A stretch of DNA of 64,000 bases from Rhizobium sp. CCGE 510 (GTDB lineage Bacteria; Pseudomonadota; Alphaproteobacteria; Rhizobiales; Rhizobiaceae). The position numbers and the translations under genes are program-made. Shown one piece after another: positions 52,069-59,950 of this stretch. The stretch's first letter is position 1. Each line of letters opens with the position of its first letter. Under the pieces are notes generated by a model. It was not told the origin of the DNA and did not search any database. It saw nothing but the letters and a program-made list of their open reading frames with translations. The DNA lies in assembly GCF_000292525.1 (NCBI RefSeq), contig NZ_AEYF01000018.1, forward strand, positions 186,001-250,000, given 5' to 3'.

Positions 52069-53442
52069 TCAGCCGTTGACGACCATGCGCTTCTCGTCGC
52101 GGCCGCCCTTCATGCGTTCGGCAAGCAGGAAGGCAAGCTCCAGCGCCTGGTCGGAATTGAGGCGCGGGTCGCAATGCGTGTGGTAGCGATCCTGCAGGTC
52201 GTCGGCGGTAACGGCGCGGGCGCCGCCAGTGCATTCCGTCACGTCCTTGCCGGTCATCTCGATATGGATGCCGCCTGGATGCGTGCCTTCGGCGCGATGG
52301 ATCTGGAAGAAGCTTTCGACTTCCGACAGGATCCGCTCGAAGGGGCGGGTCTTATAGTTGTTGAGCGTGATCGTATTGCCGTGCATCGGGTCGCAGGACC
52401 AGACGACCTTGCGGCCTTCACGCTCGACGGCGCGAATAAGGCGCGGCAGGTTCTCGGCGACCTTCTCGTGGCCGAAGCGGCAGATCAGCGTCAGGCGCCC
52501 GGCTTCGTTGGCCGGGTTCAGGATGTCGATCAGTTGCAGCAGATCGTCGGCCTGCAGCGACGGGCCGCATTTCAGACCGATCGGGTTCTTGATGCCGCGG
52601 CAATATTCGACATGCGCATGGTCGACCTGGCGCGTGCGGTCGCCGATCCAGATCATGTGGCCCGATGTGGCGTACCAGTCGCCCGAGGTGGAATCGACAC
52701 GGGTCAACGCTTCCTCGTAGCCGAGCAGCAGCGCCTCATGGCTGGTGAAGAAATCGGTCTCGCGCAACGCAGGCTGGTTTTCCGAAGTGATGCCGATCGC
52801 CGTCATGAAATCCATGGTTTCGCTGATACGGTCGGCAAGTTTGCGGTAGCGCTCGCCCTGCGGGCTGTCCTTGACGAAGCCGAGCATCCACTGATGGACG
52901 TTTTCGAGGTTGGCGTAACCGCCCATCGCGAAGGCGCGCAGAAGGTTCAGCGTCGCGGCCGACTGCCGGTAAGCCATGGCCTGGCGCTCCGGGTTCGGAA
53001 TGCGCGACTCCTCGGTGAACTCGATGCCGTTGATGATGTCGCCGCGATAGGCCGGCAGAGTGACATCGCCCTGCTTCTCGACATTCGATGAACGCGGTTT
53101 GGCGAACTGGCCGGCGATGCGGCCGACCTTGACGACCGGCAACTGCGCGCCGAAAGTCAGCACGACCGCCATCTGCAGGAAAGCGCGGAAAAAGTCGCGA
53201 ATATTGTCAGCGCCGTGTTCGGCAAAGCTCTCGGCGCAATCGCCGCCCTGCAGCAGGAAACCGTTGCCTTCGGCGACATTGGCGAGATGCTTCTTCAGGC
53301 GGCGCGCCTCACCGGCGAAGACGAGCGGCGGATAGCTGGCGAGCGTGGCTTCCGTTGCCGCCAAAGCGGCTGCGTCGGGATATTCGGGAACCTGCAGGAT
53401 CGGTTTTTGCCGCCAGCTGCTCGGGGTCCAATTTTCTGCCAT
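52069..53442 (-). CDS. Class II DAHP synthase
   Basis: A 457-aa plant-type (AroA-II) enzyme for the first shikimate step, unrelated in sequence to the class I enzyme at 41555. Signatures: [51 protein letters not shown] with the metal Cys, [34 protein letters not shown], and late [12 protein letters not shown] and [18 protein letters not shown]. The ATG at 53442 sits just after AGGTGAGTGAG; a GTG at 53451 adds three residues. No leader peptide is seen upstream, so the two isoenzymes are probably controlled differently. Confidence 0.95.
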   Translation of the reverse strand: MAENWTPSSWRQKPILQVPEYPDAAALAATEATLASYPPLVFAGEARRLKKHLANVAEGNGFLLQGGDCAESFAEHGADNIRDFFRAFLQMAVVLTFGAQLPVVKVGRIAGQFAKPRSSNVEKQGDVTLPAYRGDIINGIEFTEESRIPNPERQAMAYRQSAATLNLLRAFAMGGYANLENVHQWMLGFVKDSPQGERYRKLADRISETMDFMTAIGITSENQPALRETDFFTSHEALLLGYEEALTRVDSTSGDWYATSGHMIWIGDRTRQVDHAHVEYCRGIKNPIGLKCGPSLQADDLLQLIDILNPANEAGRLTLICRFGHEKVAENLPRLIRAVEREGRKVVWSCDPMHGNTITLNNYKTRPFERILSEVESFFQIHRAEGTHPGGIHIEMTGKDVTECTGGARAVTADDLQDRYHTHCDPRLNSDQALELAFLLAERMKGGRDEKRMVVNG

Positions 53443-53696
53443 CTCACTCACCTCACTCGCACCCGTCGCCAGGATGCCCGTATCCTTGATTGCGGCGGCT
53501 TATAGCCCTTTAGATCGGGCTTGCAAAGGCCAATCACCCGAAGCTCGGTGTCGCGCCGTCGCCGTAAGTGGAAGCTCGCATATAGGTGGTAAAAACCCAC
53601 CATTCCATCGTTAAACCAGCATATACCATGTCAATTTCCCGATATTTTAGACTTCCAATGTAAAACCGCAGATGGTTTCAACATTGGGGACATGGC

Positions 53697-54986
53697 ATGG
53701 CGATCCTTCCGCTCGGCTTCATATCGGATCGTTCGGGCAATTTCGGCATCATGACGGCGTTGCTGATGGTGCCGCTCCTCGGCACCGCGGGCCTGGCGGT
53801 GGATTTTGCCCACGCGCTCAGTCTGAGGACGCAGCTTTACGCGGCAGCCGATGCCGCCGCCGTCGGTTCGATTGCCGAGAAATCCGGCGCGGTGGCAGCC
53901 GCGATGACGATGAGCGGCAACGGCACAATCTCGCTCGGCAAGACCGATGCCCGCAGCATCTTCATGTCTCAGATGTCCGGGGAACTGGCCGACGTTCAGG
54001 TCGATCTCGGCATCGACGTCACCAAAGCCGCTAACAAATTGAACTCGCAAGTGTCTTTCAGCGCGACCGTGCCTACGACCTTTATGCGTGTTCTGGGGAA
54101 GGATTCGATCACGATCTCGGGCACGGCGACGGCCGAATATCTGACCGCCTCCTTCATGGATTTCTACATCCTGCTCGACAACACTCCTTCGATGGGCGTC
54201 GGCGCCACCGCGACCGATGTCGCGACGATGGAGAAGAACACCAGCGATACCTGCGCTTTCGCGTGCCACGAAACCCAGAACAACAACAATTACTACAATC
54301 TCGCCAAAAGGCTCGGTGTCAGCATGCGCATCGATGTCGTGCGCCAGGCGACCAAGGAGTTGACGCTGACCGCGAAGTCCACACGTGTTTCCGACAATCA
54401 GTTCCGCATGGGCGTCTATACCTTCGGCACCAAGGCCGAGGATGCCAATCTGACCACCATATCCGACCCGACGACAGATCTCGACAAGGTGCGCAGCTAC
54501 ACCGACGCCGTCGACCTGATGACCATCCCGTATCAGGGTTATAACAACGACCAGCAGACGAGCTTCGACAGCGCGCTGACGCAGATGAAAACCATCATCA
54601 CCACCCCCGGCGACGGCAGCACCGCTACCACGCCGCAGAAGATCCTGTTCTTCGTCTCGGACGGCGTCGGCGACAGTGCAAAACCGAGAGGTTGCACCAA
54701 GAAACTGACCGGCGACCGCTGCCAGGAGCCGATCGACACTTCTTTCTGCCAGCCGTTGAAGGATAAGGGCATCAGGATCGCGGTGCTCTACACCACTTAT
54801 CTGCCGCTGCCGAAAAACAACTGGTACAATACGTGGATTAAGCCCTTCCAGAGCGAAATCCCGACGAAAATGCAGGCATGCGCCTCGCCCGGCCTCTATT
54901 TCGAGGTGACGCCGACCGACGGTATCGCCGATGCGATGAAGGCGCTCTTCCTCAAGGTCATCCGCGCGCCGCGCATCACCAGCTGA
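53697..54986 (+). CDS. TadG-like protein with von Willebrand A domain
   Basis: A 429-aa membrane-anchored protein. The TadG-type N-terminus (RSGNFGIMTALLMVPLLGTAGLAVDFAHAL) is followed by a von Willebrand A domain from about residue 150: FYILLDNTPSMGVG is a DxTxS-form metal site, and PQKILFFVSDGVGDSA gives the later acidic strand. Cys pairs (CAFACHE; CTKKLTGDRC) lie in inserts. Such proteins are thought to bind surface or matrix ligands and may assist Tad pili. GGGGA lies six bases before the ATG. It is unlinked to tad secretion genes and stands alone between class II DAHP synthase and gor. Confidence 0.84.
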   Translation: MAILPLGFISDRSGNFGIMTALLMVPLLGTAGLAVDFAHALSLRTQLYAAADAAAVGSIAEKSGAVAAAMTMSGNGTISLGKTDARSIFMSQMSGELADVQVDLGIDVTKAANKLNSQVSFSATVPTTFMRVLGKDSITISGTATAEYLTASFMDFYILLDNTPSMGVGATATDVATMEKNTSDTCAFACHETQNNNNYYNLAKRLGVSMRIDVVRQATKELTLTAKSTRVSDNQFRMGVYTFGTKAEDANLTTISDPTTDLDKVRSYTDAVDLMTIPYQGYNNDQQTSFDSALTQMKTIITTPGDGSTATTPQKILFFVSDGVGDSAKPRGCTKKLTGDRCQEPIDTSFCQPLKDKGIRIAVLYTTYLPLPKNNWYNTWIKPFQSEIPTKMQACASPGLYFEVTPTDGIADAMKALFLKVIRAPRITS

Positions 54987-54998
54987 GGACGTCGCTGC

Positions 54999-56384
54999 TT
55001 AAATTCTTTTGCCGTCTTGGATCCGATAGCTTGGCGCGTACATGGTGACAAGCTCCTCGGCCGCCGTCGGATGCAGCGCCATCGTCCGGTCGAAATCGTC
55101 CTTGGTGCAGCCGGCCTTGAGCGTGATGCCGAGCAGCTGTGCCATCTCGCCGGCATCGTGGCCAAGGATATGGGCGCCTACCACCTTGCGGCTCGCAGCA
55201 TCGACGATCAGCTTCATGATCATCCGCTCGCCCCGGCCGGACAGCGTCGCCTTCAGCGGCCGGAACTGGGCGCGGTAGACTTCGAGCTCGCCGTAACGCT
55301 TGCCCGCCTCCTCTTCCGACAGCCCGACGGTGCCGATCTCCGGCTGCGAGAAGACGGCGGTCGGGATCAGCTCGTAATCCGGCCGGGTCGGATTGTTCTT
55401 ATATTCGGTCTCGATGAAGCACATCGCCTCGTGGATCGCCACCGGGGTCAGCTGTACCCGGTCGGTGACATCGCCGAGCGCGTAGATGTTTTCGACATTG
55501 GTGCGGGAATAATCGTCGACGATAACGGCGCCACGCTCATCGACAGCGACGCCAGCAGCCTCGAGGCCGAGACCTTCGGTGTTCGGGTCGCGCCCAAGCG
55601 CCAGCATGACAACGCTGGCCTGCAGCGTGCCGCTGTTCAGCGTTTCCAGAATGAGCCCGCCCTCGGCCTTCGAAACCTTCTGCAGCGTGTCATGGCAGAG
55701 GATGCGGATACCCTTGGCGACCATCGCCTCGTGCAGCCCGCGCCTCAGATCTGCATCGAAGCGCGACAGAATCTCGGCGCCGCGATAGATCAGCGTCGTC
55801 TCGACGCCGAGACCATGGAAGATATTGGCGAACTCGACGGCGATATAGCCGCCGCCTGCAATCACGATCGATTTCGGCAGCTCTTCGAGATGAAAGGCCT
55901 CGTTGGAGGAAATGCACAATTCATGGCCGGGAAGGGCTGCATGCGGGTTCGGCCGTCCGCCGGTGGCGATCACGATCGTCTTTGCCGTCACCGTTTGACC
56001 CGTCTTCATCAGCCGCACCGTATGAGCATCGACCAGTTCGGCGCGCGTTTCGAGGATCTCGGCATTGGCGCCGGCGAGCCCCTTCTTATAGAGGCCTTCC
56101 AGCCGGGCGATCTCGGCATCCTTGGCGGCGACCAGCTTCTTCCAGTCAAAGCTGCTTTCGCCGACCGTCCAGCCGAAACCCGCCGCATCCTCGAAATGCT
56201 CGTGGAACTGCGAGGCATAGACGAAGAGCTTCTTCGGCACGCAACCGCGGATGACGCATGTGCCGCCATAACGGTACTCCTCGGCGATCGCCACCTTTTT
56301 GCCGAGCGAGGCGGCGACGCGCGCACCACGCACGCCTCCGGAACCGCCGCCGATGACGAAGAGGTCGTAGTCGTAGGAAGACAT
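54999..56384 (-). CDS. gor: Glutathione-disulfide reductase
   Basis: A 461-aa NADPH-dependent flavoenzyme keeping glutathione reduced. FVIGGGSGGVRGARVAA is the FAD-binding motif. GGTCVIRGCVPKKL carries the redox-active Cys pair (CxxxxC), and AGGGYIAVEFANIFHGLG is the NADPH motif. The C-terminal interface ends with TVALHPTxAEE-like MALHPTAAEELVTM, supplying the catalytic His-Glu pair. The ATG at 56384 with GGAG upstream begins MSSYDYDLFV; the frame to 56450 is an unlikely extension. It converges on the TadG-like gene and is divergent from the small protein gene. Confidence 0.96.
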   Translation of the reverse strand: MSSYDYDLFVIGGGSGGVRGARVAASLGKKVAIAEEYRYGGTCVIRGCVPKKLFVYASQFHEHFEDAAGFGWTVGESSFDWKKLVAAKDAEIARLEGLYKKGLAGANAEILETRAELVDAHTVRLMKTGQTVTAKTIVIATGGRPNPHAALPGHELCISSNEAFHLEELPKSIVIAGGGYIAVEFANIFHGLGVETTLIYRGAEILSRFDADLRRGLHEAMVAKGIRILCHDTLQKVSKAEGGLILETLNSGTLQASVVMLALGRDPNTEGLGLEAAGVAVDERGAVIVDDYSRTNVENIYALGDVTDRVQLTPVAIHEAMCFIETEYKNNPTRPDYELIPTAVFSQPEIGTVGLSEEEAGKRYGELEVYRAQFRPLKATLSGRGERMIMKLIVDAASRKVVGAHILGHDAGEMAQLLGITLKAGCTKDDFDRTMALHPTAAEELVTMYAPSYRIQDGKRI

Positions 56385-56636
56385 GAGGAGCTCCGGAAGG
56401 GAATCGCAGGAAGGATGTTGCTGATATAGGGGCGATCGCCCTGAAAACAAAAGCCCGCTCTTGCTTCATCTCGTTCAGATCGTCAAATCTTCATCGCAAA
56501 TGGTTGACCCCGGTCGACCCTCTGCAGTTGCCCCCGGGTCGCCCCTCTGCAGTTCACCGGTCGCGGTTTGGGGTTGACCCGGTCAATCGGGGCTGGCAGG
56601 GCAATCCGGGGACGGAAAACGATGCCGGAGCAAAAG

Positions 56637-56849
56637 ATGGATCAAACTCTCTTCGCCAATCTGTGCAAGGCTGGCAAATTCAAGGAAGCGCTCGGCCTCG
56701 CGACTGACGGTCACGAGGACGAAAAATACACGCCGAGCCGCTTCTCGATCGACAAGAAGACGAGACTGCCGATCTTCTATCGCGGCAACAAGCGCGTGGA
56801 GCCGGATGAGGATGGTGTGTGGCAACTTGCAAAGAACCCGAACGCCTGA
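56637..56849 (+). CDS. Small conserved-looking protein of unknown function
   Basis: A 70-aa cytosolic, charged protein. The N-terminal half is a likely helix (MDQTLFANLCKAGKFKEAL) and the C-terminal half has short strands (KKTRLPIFYRGNKRVEPD). I recognise no domain. The ATG at 56637 has GGAG six bases upstream and is preferred over 56622. It is preceded by a short direct repeat around CCTCTGCAGTT (about 56519 and 56543). The codon pattern matches its neighbours, so it is probably a real gene. Confidence 0.6.
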   Translation: MDQTLFANLCKAGKFKEALGLATDGHEDEKYTPSRFSIDKKTRLPIFYRGNKRVEPDEDGVWQLAKNPNA

Positions 56850-56949
56850 TGCAGGTCATCCGGAATTGTGCAGCGGTCCCATGGGAACGTCATGCATAAA
56901 AGCAAAGAGCTAGCCCCGCCGCATGTTCGATGCATAGTGATTGCTGCTG

Positions 56950-57234
56950 TCAGCGGGTGATGCCGAAATCCGTCGGCATTTTCTCAAGCTGGGCTGCTTC
57001 CGTCTCGACGCCCGCAACCGACGACCCCGCAGGCCCGCGGCTGAAACGTTCGATCATTGTCGAGATGGCGGTATCGGGTCCTGCGATCAAAGCGACGACG
57101 GCCCCGTCCCTTTCATTGCGAACCCAGCCCGTCAAACCGAGCCGCAAAGCCTCATCGCGCGTCCACATGCGAAAGCCGACACCCTGGACCTTGCCTGATA
57201 TCCGCACTCGGACAGCGTTGTAACGATCGGGCAT
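56950..57234 (-). CDS. acyP: Acylphosphatase
   Basis: A 94-aa cytosolic enzyme hydrolysing carboxyl-phosphate bonds. [18 protein letters not shown] contains the phosphate-binding loop and catalytic Arg, and [17 protein letters not shown] contains the catalytic Asn, as in all active members. The ATG at 57234 follows AGGTGA. The frame is open far upstream through the DUF2059 gene in another phase, but codon use and motifs begin here. It lies downstream of the terminator of the DUF2059 gene, so it probably has its own promoter or depends on readthrough. Confidence 0.93.
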   Translation of the reverse strand: MPDRYNAVRVRISGKVQGVGFRMWTRDEALRLGLTGWVRNERDGAVVALIAGPDTAISTMIERFSRGPAGSSVAGVETEAAQLEKMPTDFGITR

Positions 57235-57282
57235 ATCTGTAGTCACCTGAAGCTCGCCGGCGGCATTTGCCACATCATAACG

Positions 57283-57308
57283 AAAAAGCCCGGACGATGC
57301 CGGGCTTT
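57283..57308 (-). terminator. Terminator after DUF2059 gene
   Basis: Minus-strand AAAGCCCGG and CCGGGCTTT (57308-57285) form a 9-bp stem with a 6-base loop; the run of T (complement of A 57283-57287) follows. It lies 21 bases past the DUF2059 stop. Confidence 0.8.
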
Positions 57309-57328
57309 CGCAATTTAATGTGCAGGCC

Positions 57329-57898
57329 TTACTGCTGGGTAGCCGGAGCGGGAGCGGCAGCCGGAGCGACCGGGCTCTCGGTTGCCGGCGGCGGCGCTTT
57401 GATGACCTTGGAAAGCTCGGCATTGCTCTGCTTTTCCAGGTCGCGGGAAATGCCCTGCGCCCAGATGTCGGCAGCCTTCGCCGTCTCGCGCGAGGCGACC
57501 GGGCCGTCGCGCAGCAGCTTCTTGCCGACGTCGGAATTATAGAAGTCGGCGATCGCCTTGAGTTCCGCGGCGGTGAAGGTCTTGGCATAGGTAAGTGCCG
57601 CCTCCTTCTCCAGATCGCCGCGGCGAGCCGCCAGCGCCAACGCCTGCGCGTCGACCGTCGACGAAATGATGTCCTGGTAGTTCGGCGAATCCTGGATCAG
57701 GCCGGCCTTCAGGCGCTCGGCAAGGCCGGGCAGGATGTTGTCGAACTGGGCAGTGGCGCCGATGGCGTCGATCGCGGCGCGAGACGCCTTCAGCTGCTCC
57801 TCGGAAACCTCCTGCGCCTTGACGGCGGAGCCGAAGGCAAGCCCGGAAAGAACGACGGTCGCAGCGGCAAAACGGCCAAGACCTGCAATGTTCATCAT
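57329..57898 (-). CDS. Exported DUF2059 protein
   Basis: A 189-aa secreted helical protein. Its signal peptide spans residues 1-28 (to SAVKAQ). The DUF2059 core is the segment [20 protein letters not shown] then [11 protein letters not shown], preceded by another helix pair, and the C-terminal tail is Pro/Ala-rich ([16 protein letters not shown]). Function is unknown for the family. It is 15 bases after rpiA and shares its mRNA; a terminator follows. The same rpiA-linked order appears widely in rhizobia as far as I recall, hinting at a stable association. Confidence 0.87.
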   Translation of the reverse strand: MMNIAGLGRFAAATVVLSGLAFGSAVKAQEVSEEQLKASRAAIDAIGATAQFDNILPGLAERLKAGLIQDSPNYQDIISSTVDAQALALAARRGDLEKEAALTYAKTFTAAELKAIADFYNSDVGKKLLRDGPVASRETAKAADIWAQGISRDLEKQSNAELSKVIKAPPPATESPVAPAAAPAPATQQ

Positions 57899-57913
57899 GA
57901 GTGTATGCTCCTG

Positions 57914-58612
57914 TTATCTGTTTGCCTGCAGCGTGCGCGCACCCGCAGGACCGGCAATGATCGCAAGTGCCGCCATATTGATAAAGAGCCCGTGTTCGAC
58001 GACGCCGGGTATGGAATTCAGCTCGCTCGAAAGCGCCTCTGCATCAGGAATGCGGCCAAAAGATGCATCGATAATGTGATGACCGCCATCCGTGGTAAAC
58101 TCTCCGTCACCGGATTGGCGCAGGCTGAGTTCGCCGGAAAGGCCGAGCCGGGCCGCGACCTTTTCGATCGCGATCCGTGTCGAGACCAGCCCGAACGGAT
58201 TGACCTCGATTGGCAGCGCGTAGGCGCCGAGCATGTCGACCAGCTTGGTCTCGTCGGCAATGACGATCATTCGTTCGGAGGCGGCCGCGACGATCTTTTC
58301 GCGCAGCAGCGCGCCGCCGCCGCCCTTGATCAGCCGGAGCGCTGCATCGACCTCGTCAGCCCCATCGATCGTCAGATCGAGTGCCGGCAGTTCATCGAGA
58401 GACTTCAGTGGTACGCCGAGTTCGACGCAAAGCCGCGCCGTCCGTTCAGACGTCGGAACGCCTTCGACCCTGAAGCCGCCCGCGACCTTCTCCGCCAGCA
58501 GACGAACGAATTCTTCCGCCGTACTGCCGGTGCCGATGCCGAGACGCATCCCGCTTTCGACATGGGCGAGTGCGGCCGCGGCGGCCTTGATCTTCATTTC
58601 GCGGGCATCCAT
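57914..58612 (-). CDS. rpiA: Ribose-5-phosphate isomerase A
   Basis: A 232-aa enzyme interconverting ribose-5-phosphate and ribulose-5-phosphate in the pentose phosphate pathway. [18 protein letters not shown] is the phosphate loop, [10 protein letters not shown] supplies the catalytic Asp residues, and [13 protein letters not shown] gives the Lys, all as in E. coli RpiA. The ATG at 58612 ([11 protein letters not shown]) is the natural N-terminus; the frame to 58711 adds non-conserved residues. First gene of the rpiA-DUF2059 operon, divergent from gph across a tandem-repeat region. Confidence 0.95.
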   Translation of the reverse strand: MDAREMKIKAAAAALAHVESGMRLGIGTGSTAEEFVRLLAEKVAGGFRVEGVPTSERTARLCVELGVPLKSLDELPALDLTIDGADEVDAALRLIKGGGGALLREKIVAAASERMIVIADETKLVDMLGAYALPIEVNPFGLVSTRIAIEKVAARLGLSGELSLRQSGDGEFTTDGGHHIIDASFGRIPDAEALSSELNSIPGVVEHGLFINMAALAIIAGPAGARTLQANR

Positions 58613-58770
58613 GCGCCGCCAGCTCCGATTATTGCGTTGGATGTGCTGTTTACACGGCTCGCCTGGCAAACGAAAGTCAAAATCATCACGGAAAATGAAA
58701 AGCCGAAACAAATGCCTGCGGCCTTCCCGGCCAGCATCCCGACGTTGCTTTCCGCTGCCTGATCGCCTAC

Positions 58771-58890
58771 CTCAGAGGCGATCCATCGTCCTCAGGGGCG
58801 ATCCATCGTCCCCCGGGACGATCCGTCATTCCGGAGACGATCTATCGTTCCCGGAGGCGGTTCGTCACCTCAAAGGACGACCCATCGCTT
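58771..58890. repeat. Six tandem 20-bp repeats upstream of gph
   Basis: Units begin at 58771, 58791, 58811, 58831, 58851 and 58871, each exactly 20 bases, with the core GGCGATCCATCGTC. The first two differ at one base; later ones drift. The array ends 14 bases before the gph start codon and lies in the 292-base rpiA-gph divergent gap. Confidence 0.8.
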
Positions 58891-58904
58891 AAAGAGGCAA
58901 GCCC

Positions 58905-59615
58905 TTGATCCCCTCCTCCGTCCGCCCGGCGCTCGTCGTCTTCGATCTCGACGGCACCCTTCTCGACACCCATACAGATCTGGTCGAGAGCCTGAACCAT
59001 ACGATTGCGGCCCTTAGCCTCGAACCGGTCAGCTATGACGACCTCACCCATCTCGTCGGCCACGGCGCCCGCGTGATGATCGAACGCGCCTGCCGGCTGC
59101 GCGGCCATCCGCTCGAAAGCGATGCCTTGCCGCTCCTGGTCGAGCGTTTCGTCGACCACTACGCCGGCAACATGCCCGGCCGCACCGAGCCCTATCCCGG
59201 CCTGGTCGCCGCGATGGACCGGCTCAAATCTCAGGGATACCGCCTCGCCGTCTGCACCAACAAGATGGAAGACTTGGCGCTCGGCCTGCTCGACAAGCTT
59301 GAACTCACCGGCTATTTCGACGCCATCACCGGCGGCGACACCTTCGCCGTGCGCAAGCCCGACGCCCGCCACCTCACTGGTACCATCGAACGCGCCGGCG
59401 GCGACCGGGCCCGCAGCGTGATGATCGGCGACAGCATCAACGACATCGCCGTCGCCAGGAATGCCGGCGTCCCGTCGATTGCCGTGCCCTTCGGTTATTC
59501 CGATGTGCCGGTCTCGAGGCTCGATCCGGATATGATCATCACCCATTACGATGAGCTGACGCCGGAACTGGTGGAGAGGCTGTTGCGGGAGTTTGCGGCG
59601 AAGGTCGCTGTTTGA
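58905..59615 (+). CDS. gph: Phosphoglycolate phosphatase (HAD superfamily)
   Basis: A 236-aa phosphatase that removes 2-phosphoglycolate, a by-product of DNA repair and oxygenase activity. VVFDLDGTLLDTHTDLVESL is HAD motif I with the nucleophilic Asp, LAVCTNKMEDLA is motif II, and the Lys of motif III is in FAVRKPDARHL. SVMIGDSINDIAVARNAG is motif IV with the metal Asp residues. The cap resembles Gph. The start is a TTG at 58905 with GAGG about ten bases upstream, directly after the tandem repeats. Other HAD substrates cannot be fully excluded. Confidence 0.92.
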   Translation: MIPSSVRPALVVFDLDGTLLDTHTDLVESLNHTIAALSLEPVSYDDLTHLVGHGARVMIERACRLRGHPLESDALPLLVERFVDHYAGNMPGRTEPYPGLVAAMDRLKSQGYRLAVCTNKMEDLALGLLDKLELTGYFDAITGGDTFAVRKPDARHLTGTIERAGGDRARSVMIGDSINDIAVARNAGVPSIAVPFGYSDVPVSRLDPDMIITHYDELTPELVERLLREFAAKVAV

Positions 59616-59649
59616 GGCCGTCACCTCCTTTGCCGGCCTACCGTGTGAG

Positions 59650-59820
59650 CCCCCCTCTGCCCTGCCGGGCATCTCCCCCACAGGTGGGGAGATCGGCTGG
59701 GCGGGCTGACTCGCCCAATAACTGGCGTTACAGCACGACGAAACGTTAGACGCCGGAAGGCTTAGCCACTTGTGATCTCCCCACCTGTGGGGGAGATGCC
59801 CGGCAGGGCAGAGGGGGGGC
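59650..59820. repeat. RIME-like element, second inverted pair
   Basis: The block CCCCTCTGCCCTGCCGGGCA plus a CCCCCACAGGTGGGG stem (59650-59693) is repeated in inverse orientation at 59774-59820, with an 80-base spacer. It is nearly the same design and spacing as the element at 31502-31674. It fills most of the 335-base gap between gph and the L,D-transpeptidase; nothing else is seen there. Confidence 0.78.
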
Positions 59821-59950
59821 CGGCCCGGCACGCCCTCTGCCTCGTATTTCCTAGCTGGGACTAAGCTCCGAACGAAGACGTCGGAATCTTATCCAAAAAC
59901 AAAACGGGCGGCCCAAAGACCGCCCGCTCCATAATCCAATAAACCTCACG

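Noticed and set aside
56950..57588. 212-aa fusion protein ending in acylphosphatase
   Set aside because: The first 118 residues are antisense-phase translation of the DUF2059 gene, rich in Arg/Pro/Ser; the acylphosphatase has its own ATG and ribosome site at 57234.
58771..58890. Possible short CRISPR array before gph
   Set aside because: The 20-bp units are directly abutting and degenerate with no spacers.
58842..59831. 329-aa minus-strand ORF over gph and the RIME-like element
   Set aside because: Its start region translates the repeat (HLPHRWGD-like reading) and the rest is antisense to HAD motifs.
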